A stretch of DNA of 64,000 nt from Apteryx mantelli (Eukaryota > Chordata > Aves > Apterygiformes > Apterygidae), in assembly GCF_036417845.1 (NCBI RefSeq), contig NC_089994.1, positions 12,480,001-12,544,000 on the forward strand. The letters are read 5' to 3'. Positions within the stretch are counted from its first letter, which is position 1, and each line of letters starts with the position of its first letter. Position numbers and translations under genes: made by a program. Of this stretch, positions 57,201 through 64,000 are shown in pieces. The notes beneath the pieces are model-generated. The model ran no database searches. It saw only the letters and a list, made by a program, of their open reading frames with translations, and was not told the origin of the DNA.

Positions 57201-60200
57201 TCCCCACTCCCATGTGATATCACATTCAGAAGGGGCCAAGAGAGGAAGCCCTGCCTACAAAAATCACACCGCTAGCCAGCAATTACACAGCACACGTAAC
57301 CCACAGACCTCGGAGCCTTCCACAAAAGGAAGCAAACATCATTACACTCTTCACACACGGCAGTCACTTCCTACACCAAAAGCCATCAGATAAGAAGCTT
57401 CCCACTCATGGGAGAGACGCAGGGAAACCCTTGCCCCCCAGCCCGAGCCAGGACATCCTGCCAGATCTGCCTGGCCTCTCCCGCTACCTGCGATTTCCAT
57501 TGGCTTCTCGTTGTTCAGGCTGTCGTTGCTGCCAGCTTCCGAGATTTGTGCCCCAAAGGCAGCCTTGAGAAGCAGGTCAGTGAGCCTGCCTGTGCTCAGT
57601 GATCTAAAAAGAGGACAAACAACACAATTCAGGAAGTCATCAGCAAGTTTGGGGCAGATGCAAGGTTTCAGTTAACTTCCGCTCCAATTTGTACCACTCC
57701 CAGTCCACAGCCATTTAACACTGTACAGCAAATGGTCCAGAGCTGACATAACCACAGGCCCATTCCTCTTTTAACAAAGCACCTGAAGCCTCTCCTGATA
57801 CTTGCAGAAAGCTTAGGACTACTGTAACTAACTGCAGCAATGCAATTGCTGAATGCAGCATTACCATAACACAGAAATTCTCTTTAATGGAAGACACTGA
57901 AGTTAATTTCTTCCCTTAAAGAACAAGAGCCTACACGCCCCAACAGCCAAGCCTGGAGCACTTTGAATACCAGAATCCATGATCACTGGAGAAAGCTGCA
58001 AACTACAGATACGCTGGTAAGGAAAACTAATGTGAAGACTTGAGCAGCTTTGCGTCCTGCAATGGTCACGACAGTCACTACCTAGCTTTCAAATGGCTTT
58101 CTGGCCCGAAGACCTGGGCCCACTGCTTGGTAGACAAAAAACATCTCTCTGCCTTCCTGATACAGAGACAGGCTCCAAAAAGAGCAAGGTACCTATCTGC
58201 ATAATTGCAGGGAGTCTGGTCTAATACCCAAACCCTTGATCCCCGCTTGATGAAACCCTGGGCAGTAAACACAGTGTGAAGCTGCAGGCAATCTTTTGCA
58301 TTTGAAAATCTAGGCCATGGCCTGACGCTGTAGAGGAAGACTCTAAAATCTGCATAACATCTGCTTGCAACCCAAGGGTGCTAGCAGATTACTGCAGAAC
58401 ATTTGTAGATGCTACATTATGACTTAAGAAGTGCTGGGGTTTGAAATGTATCCCATTCCTCCTGCGTTAGGGAATGAAGCACCACAGTATTTCATACTTC
58501 ACAGCAGTCAGTGTAGCTCACCTGCCCTTGACCTCTTCCACAGGCCTCAATCCCAAACCAGTCTGCTGGCAGTGGAAATGACCCATCTCCTTCAGATCTG
58601 GCAGGGTCTTGTTCCGTGTTGGAGTCATCATGACCCCCTGATGGGCCAAGAGTGTGAGGAGATTCTGGGAACTTGGGGTTTTGGGAAACTCAAAAGGGGA
58701 CACAGCCTAGGGAGAAAAAAAGAGAGAGATCTGTTTCTAAAATCAAAGGATCAAGGTTCTTTCCCCCCCCCCCTTTTTTTTTTTTTACTAAGATTAAACT
58801 GTACACTTAAAATATGCCTGAAATAGGCAGAAATCCCAGCCCACACAGTTACTTGCCCCCAGTCCCAGAAAAACTAAAATGAAAGCAGAAAAAATCCTGC
58901 TGAAAAATTGCAGCAGCCTAACACAAGCAGAGAGAAAATGCTGTCACAGTGCCAGCTTCACACGAGACACTGGGGCTGCCACCTGCTTAACTGTCTGCCA
59001 CCTCCACTGGGGATTCCTACTGGGCACACGCCTGCGTGACAAGCCAAGTCACTGAGTGCAAATCAACCTAGACACCACAGCTCACTAATGCACTTGTGTC
59101 CTAATCTGGGCAGATCCTTTTCTGTGCCTGTTTAAACCCCTGGACTCTGCTCAGATGGCCAAAAGCATTGCCAAGTGAGACCTGACCACTACGAACTGGG
59201 GCATCACCACGTTTCACATGGATCACTAAATAGCTCTTGAAGAAGGGTGAACAGCAGGTGATAAATCCAGGCTGGAGTTATGTGATCACACAGTGGTTCA
59301 ACCCCAAATAATCCACCAGACCAAGCTGAGACAGACCCAGAAGTAGACTCCTAGAAATACCTTTGTAGGGGAGCCCAGGATAGTTGGTAGAGGGCTTCTC
59401 TGCATGAATTCAGACAGCTTTGGTGAGGATCTGAGCTGCCGGCAGTGCTGCAAGCCATGCATCTGCAGCGGCTGGCTGACTGGGGTATGACCAAAGTGAG
59501 CAACTAAAGGATCAGAGTGCTGCTTGGTTATCTTCTGCCTGCAGGAATGCAAATCTGACAGGTTGGGTGCACTGTGGAGCCGGGAACCCATCCCTCGAGG
59601 AGAGTGTTCGGGCGCTGAGGCACCTGGAGGGCACAAACACAGCAACGAACCACATCATCCCTTGGTACTGACACAAACAGCCAGCCTGATCCCAGGATTC
59701 ACCGCTAAGACATCCAAAGGGGTAAGTTTGTATCAGGGTTCCTCAGCCTAAAACCTTCAATGGATGCATACAGATGGCATTCTTATCAGCGCCACAAAAT
59801 TTCTAGGCCTGATCAGGGTTTGTGCTACAGGAGGAGCAGACACGAACAGCAGTGACAAAAAGCATGGCCGTATTTTTTCTTTCACTGCAGCCCTTACAGT
59901 GAAGGACCACGATTATCAGAGCTCAGCAACAAGGAAATTACACATCAAGCATGCCACGTGGCAGAGGGGGAATTCAGGATTTTCAGAGGGCTTTCCTCTA
60001 CTCAATCCACTGCCTTCAGAGTCCCAAATTAGTTTCTGTGACAGAGGATCTGTCAGCACAGGAAGAGACTGGGGGACAGGACATGAATGGAGTAATCCCT
60101 GCTCCTGCCAACACACAGAAATCCTGGTTGGCCAAGAATCAGGAGAAGCTCCCAAGGAATGTACCTGACCTTGAATGCTCTTGAGACTATGGGTCTGACC

Positions 60201-61282
60201 TTATCCATAGGAATACTGAAGGAAAGTAAGCACCCCAACGTACCAGCCACAGGAATCCGGTTTCTCATTTCTGCTCCAAGAGAGGAGGGGATAACAGTCT
60301 GGCTAGGTTGCTCGGGGATCGTTCCAACTTTGAGGGAAACACAATCAATAATTTTATTCAGTGTTAAGTTTCCATAGACAATAACAACACTATGCACCAC
60401 CCATTTTATAGGAAGACACTAGTCATCTCTCTCCTTCTCAGCCCTAGCTGCACAGTGAAAATATCAACAACTCCTGTAAAAAGGAGAAAGAAAGCTCTGA
60501 CTGGCATTAGATTAGCCAGTTTTAGTCTGGCTTTGCTGATATTACTTGAGAGAAGTAAAATATGAAGAGGCCTGTATTTCCCCACTAGAAGATTTATAAA
60601 TATAGGATTGGGGATAGAGAATAGCTAGTTACATCAGAGTCCATTCCTTTATGGAAACCAGCAAATTGCATCAGTTGCACGCTAGGGTTTTTCTTATCCC
60701 CTTCCACTTGAACCGCTTGTTAGCATCTGGATCAGGCTACCAGTTATTCAGATAGCTACTTCTCACTCCAAACAACGGAGTTCGGGCCCTCTCAAAGCCA
60801 GTGAGAATTTTGCTCCGACAGCAATTGGGTTCCATTTTTCTCACTCCAGCCTGAGCTGGTAAAAAAAAATATTTTGCACTTACAGAAGCCCTCTTCAGAA
60901 GATTGCAGAATGTTTCATGCAAACACCAAAACAAAGTTTGTATCTTATGAGGAAAATATGCATCTTCATTCTACTACAAGCCAAAACACTTGTCAAATCA
61001 AAGAGCCATGAGAGAACCCAACAATTTCAATTCCCTATTACCTGGCAGCGACAGCTGGTCATAACCTCCTGTCTATGGAAAGGACATACTTGATTTTATT
61101 AGGGCAGCAATATACCTGCTGACAGCTTACCTTGCGGAGATGGCATAAATGGCTTGGCACCACCGAAGGAGAGCTTCCTAGAGCTGGGCACAGATCCATG
61201 CTCTCCAGCATAAGGAGGGGAAGCACCAGTTTTAGGAAAACCAAGAGGGCTTGTACTGCTAGATCTCCGGACCGTCCCAGAC
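46555..61282 (-). CDS. ULK1: ULK1, unc-51-like autophagy-activating kinase 1 (3' half, twelve coding exons)
   Basis: ULK1 is the Ser/Thr kinase that starts autophagy in a cytoplasmic complex with ATG13, FIP200 and ATG101. Coding exons in transcript order: 61282-61131, 60327-60244, 59623-59361, 58706-58522, 57603-57488, 56881-56747, 54253-54066, 51286-51108, 50980-50862, 49034-48877, 48658-48523 and 46610-46555. After one base completing a split codon they give 589 open codons and a TGA at 46557-46555. The part present is the Ser/Pro-rich regulatory linker and the whole C-terminal (EAT, tandem MIT) domain ending [12 protein letters not shown]. The kinase domain and LIR motif lie beyond the right edge. 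It matches human ULK1 (1050 residues) throughout. All splice borders are canonical and nothing is broken. Confidence 0.97.
46611..48522 (-). other. ULK1: ULK1 last intron
   Basis: 1.9 kb of intron of ordinary composition. The overlapping open frames at 47.7-48.4 kb on both strands show no family resemblance or splice logic, and I treat them as chance. Confidence 0.65.
49035..54065 (-). other. ULK1: ULK1 introns around the EAT-domain exons
   Basis: Outside the exons 51286-51108 and 50980-50862 this stretch has no recognised gene. It contains a G run and T runs near 50,130-50,170. The 131-codon plus frame at 51,922-52,317 has no recognisable motif. Confidence 0.6.
54254..56746 (-). other. ULK1: ULK1 intron between linker and C-terminal domain exons
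   Basis: 2.5 kb of intron. I see no exon, repeat family or RNA gene; the open frames present are short and unrelated to ULK1. Confidence 0.65.
56747..61282 (-). CDS. ULK1: ULK1 regulatory linker exons (AMPK and mTORC1 sites)
   Basis: Six exons from 61282 to 56747 code the Ser/Pro-rich linker. The first has [18 protein letters not shown]. Exon 59623-59361 has [13 protein letters not shown], the AMPK site known as Ser555 in mouse, and ILGSPTK, the Ser637 region. Exon 58706-58522 has [20 protein letters not shown]. Exon 57603-57488 has [14 protein letters not shown]. Exon 56881-56747 has [16 protein letters not shown], the mTORC1 site known as Ser757 in mouse. Site roles are from the mammalian literature; here only the residues are seen. 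Confidence 0.94.
58763..58786 (+). repeat. C11-T13 homopolymer pair
   Basis: Eleven C then thirteen T bases lie just above the acceptor of ULK1 exon 58706-58522. On the transcribed strand this reads as an A run and then a G run, so it is not the acceptor's pyrimidine tract. Exact length is prone to sequencing error. Confidence 0.85.
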
Positions 61283-64000
61283 CTTGTTGGAAACAACAGT
61301 AGTACACAGATTACTTCAGTTGCCAGTTAAGAAGAGCAAGAAAAACGGTATCACCAGACACTCAAACCCAGGTACTTCCACAGAAGTGGATCTTCATGAC
61401 TGTTTATCCTGGATCAAAATCCCACTGTACAAGGGTTATCATCTTAATCTACATTTACGTAGTCCCAGTTCTCCAGGGTTTCAATCCAAGCAAAATTTCA
61501 CAAAAGAAAAAAAGAATGAGATTAGCTTAAATGCAAGCAGGAAAGCCTACCAATTTTTAAAAGTCATTTTTGGACTCTTCCAGACATCTAGAACAATTCT
61601 GAACAAGTCACAGCTTTCTACCTTGCCATATCCAAGGTGTTTATTTTAGCTACTGTCTTCATAACGCACTTGGAAGGTTTTACTCAAGTGTCCCTCCTGT
61701 GCTGTGCCACATGCTCCTTTGTTAGAGCAGCCTTTTAATCAGGAAGCTCTGCAAGCGCATGCTATACTATGCAGAGGTAAGCTGTGCCAAATGAACTGCT
61801 CCTTAACAAAGCCTTCATTCAGATCGGGAGAGGAGACAAAGTCAAACCGAGTAGTGTGTGGCTGTCAGATCTAAACCAGCTGTGTACTACCCAGAGGAAT
61901 TTCTCTCTAGGTTGGGATATTCAGAACTGCCTGGGCTCCCAGCTCCCTTAACTTCTTGTAAAACCTCACCTTAGAGAATTAAGATTACTTTAATTTGCAC
62001 AGGCCACACATGCAGGAACCTCAAGTATTTCCCAGTTGCTACAAAGATACAGAAGAGGGAAACTAGAGTAAGGAAAAGTCAGTGCAGCCAAACCATCACT
62101 CTGCAGAGAGATGGGAATTTTGTATATGGGGTATTTCTTAATATTTGAATGTTTCCATCACATATTAAGAACACGCACACAACCCAAACTCTGCTTACTG
62201 AAATGCCATTCTACCTCTGCAGGCTCTTTCACCAAGATTCCCATCACACTCATCTAGACGAGAAAACACTTTTTTCATCAGGTCCTTAATTTTACTCTCA
62301 ATTCAGAAACAACTTTTTCCTTGTTAAAAGACTATTGATCTCAGCCAGTAGGTGGTTTTTTGGACAGGAATCATTGAACCTTTTGAAAAAAATTCTGTGC
62401 TCAAGTTGCTGAAAGATACTATCACCAAGGCATCCCTCCTCCTCTCCCTCCAACGCAGTATTAAGCTGTCCATACATACCCGAACAGAAGAAACAAAGGC
62501 ATATGGGTTTTAACAGTACAAACAGGACTAACTACATTACTCAGGAATGGCAAAGTCATCTTGATGGAGTGTCACTACATCTACTCAACAACACTATCCA
62601 CTCTATGTTTTACTTTACGCCATGTTTCAGAAGTCTATTTCAGTAACTGAGTGAGATTTAAGGGTTTAATTCTCCTCCTCTCCTTCAACGTCTCACTAAG
62701 GTGCCTCAGTCAGATGAATCCACACTCCATTCATATGCTAGGGAAAAATGGGAACCCTTTAAAACTTTAACCTTAATAAATTCCCCGTATGTCAGGTTGC
62801 TCTCTGTTTTAACACTGTTAAGTGCCTGGCCCTGAAGCAAAACAAATGATTATACACATATGTCCAGATGCTTTTGAACACGTATGTGCGCACAAAAGGG
62901 AACAGGAACCTAGCAAGGTGAAAAGACTCTTTCTGCCACTGAGATTCTAGGCATTTCTCCCCCCACCTTTTTAACTCTCCATAATATGAGCCAGCCAAAG
63001 GGCTGAATATTATCTATCATGAGCTTTCAGAAAAACATCCAGCTGATTGCAGCTGCTGAAAGATGTGGAATGTCAAACACCACCCCGCAAGACATGGCAT
63101 AAGCAAGCAAGCAGACGAGCAGGACAGGTGATGTGGCCAAAAGTAAGTGCGCATAATTACCACCTCAACAAGCAACATATCTTTCCACACACAAGCTACA
63201 TTACACAGGCGTACAGCAGCCAGTCAGATGACAGTATCAGTTTTTCAAAAACAGTGCATTTCAAAGTTTTAGTCAAACGATTTGCCAAACATGACTAGGC
63301 ATTTGGCTGTAATGCCCTATTTGATACTCCTGATGGAAAACTGGAATCACGTATTAAATGCCTGATGAAGTTTTCCCCTTCCATTCTTGAAGGGTGTCTA
63401 CTGAATTCGGTGATTAGAGGAAGTGATGATGAGAGATAAATATGGCTTCCTAGGGCAGAAAAAAACATGACGCCAGTGATTTTGAGAAGATGCTAAAAGC
63501 AGAGCATGAATCATCTGATTGCGTCCATTCCTCGAGTTCCTCTGCAGGGACGATGCTAATCTCATCTCATTACACTGTGCTGACTAAAAGGAGCAAAATA
63601 TGACAGTTGATCCCAGGCTGGTGGCTGCAGGCTGTGATCTGAACGCAGCAGCCTGCCACCGCGCCTGGGGTAGGCACGGCATCCCTAGGCACATCCTCCA
63701 CATGCTCTCCAGTGGTCTCCCTTCATACATTACGTGGATATCCAGGACTTTTTTCTTAGGCCCAATGCTAAAAGGGTCCACACGTTTTGCCTTAAGTACA
63801 GGGCACCTGAGAAATTGGAAGAAACTTACCAGCACAAAACCTGTCACACACTCAAAGAGCTAAACGTAGACTAACACTGGCACAAAACAAGCTCTTTACT
63901 GATCCCTTATTATGACCAACATGTAGTGTCCACTTCTGTGTGAACTCTGAATAAGCCTTACCCTTAAGAAGGTTGGCTGAAGCCTTATCTCAGGCTGGCA
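61283..64000 (-). other. ULK1: ULK1 intron running off the right edge
   Basis: The next upstream ULK1 exon (expected to end near VQNYQRIE...) is not found by eye in these 2.7 kb, so the intron continues past the window. The minus frame at 63,847-63,584 follows an acceptor-like site but does not match ULK1. Confidence 0.6.

Noticed and set aside
56735-57223. 162-codon minus-strand frame
   Set aside because: It overlaps ULK1 exon 56881-56747 in the wrong frame; the true frame carries [11 protein letters not shown].
63584-63847. Minus-strand frame preceded by a good acceptor (TTTCTCAG near 63,808)
   Set aside because: It was considered as an upstream ULK1 exon, but it does not match any ULK1 segment I know and has no convincing donor.

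Overview
This is a piece of a vertebrate nuclear genome, most likely a bird (inference). It has compact introns with GT-AG borders, three CpG-island promoters and almost no recognisable interspersed repeat apart from one CR1-like remnant. Three protein genes can be read exon by exon, all on the minus strand: EP400 (left), PUS1 (middle) and ULK1 (right). This is the ULK1-PUS1-EP400 order of human 12q24.33, viewed in reverse. A turtle or crocodile cannot be excluded by eye.

Layout. 20-14,700: first ten exons of EP400, from its CpG-island promoter to the HSA domain; the ATPase and C-terminal half lie off the left edge. About 15,000-25,660: an odd block between EP400 and PUS1. It holds seven exon-like pieces that match the EP400 Snf2 ATPase (22,603 down to 18,089), with frameshifts, stops and a ruined helicase motif VI. 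It also holds two well-spliced small exons of an unidentified frame (16,371-15,649), a poly(A) signal at 15,036 and, at the far end, a CpG island with no recognised first exon (about 24,890-25,660). I read this as an old tandem-duplicated, decayed EP400 copy, perhaps still transcribed. 27,937-34,872: complete PUS1, with a possible splice-donor choice between mitochondrial and nuclear forms. 35,400-43,500: intergenic DNA with no gene I can support. 43,518-64,000: the 3' half of ULK1 (twelve coding exons, 589 residues to the stop) plus a probable 3 kb 3' UTR; the kinase domain lies off the right edge.

The three genes are functionally separate: chromatin remodelling and histone-variant exchange (EP400 in the TIP60/NuA4 complex), tRNA pseudouridylation in nucleus and mitochondria (PUS1), and autophagy initiation (ULK1). 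There is no operon-like relation. I found no tRNA, rRNA, CRISPR or viral element. The least explained part of the window is the EP400-like block with its CpG island and unidentified terminal exons. Comparisons with human proteins are from memory, not from alignments.
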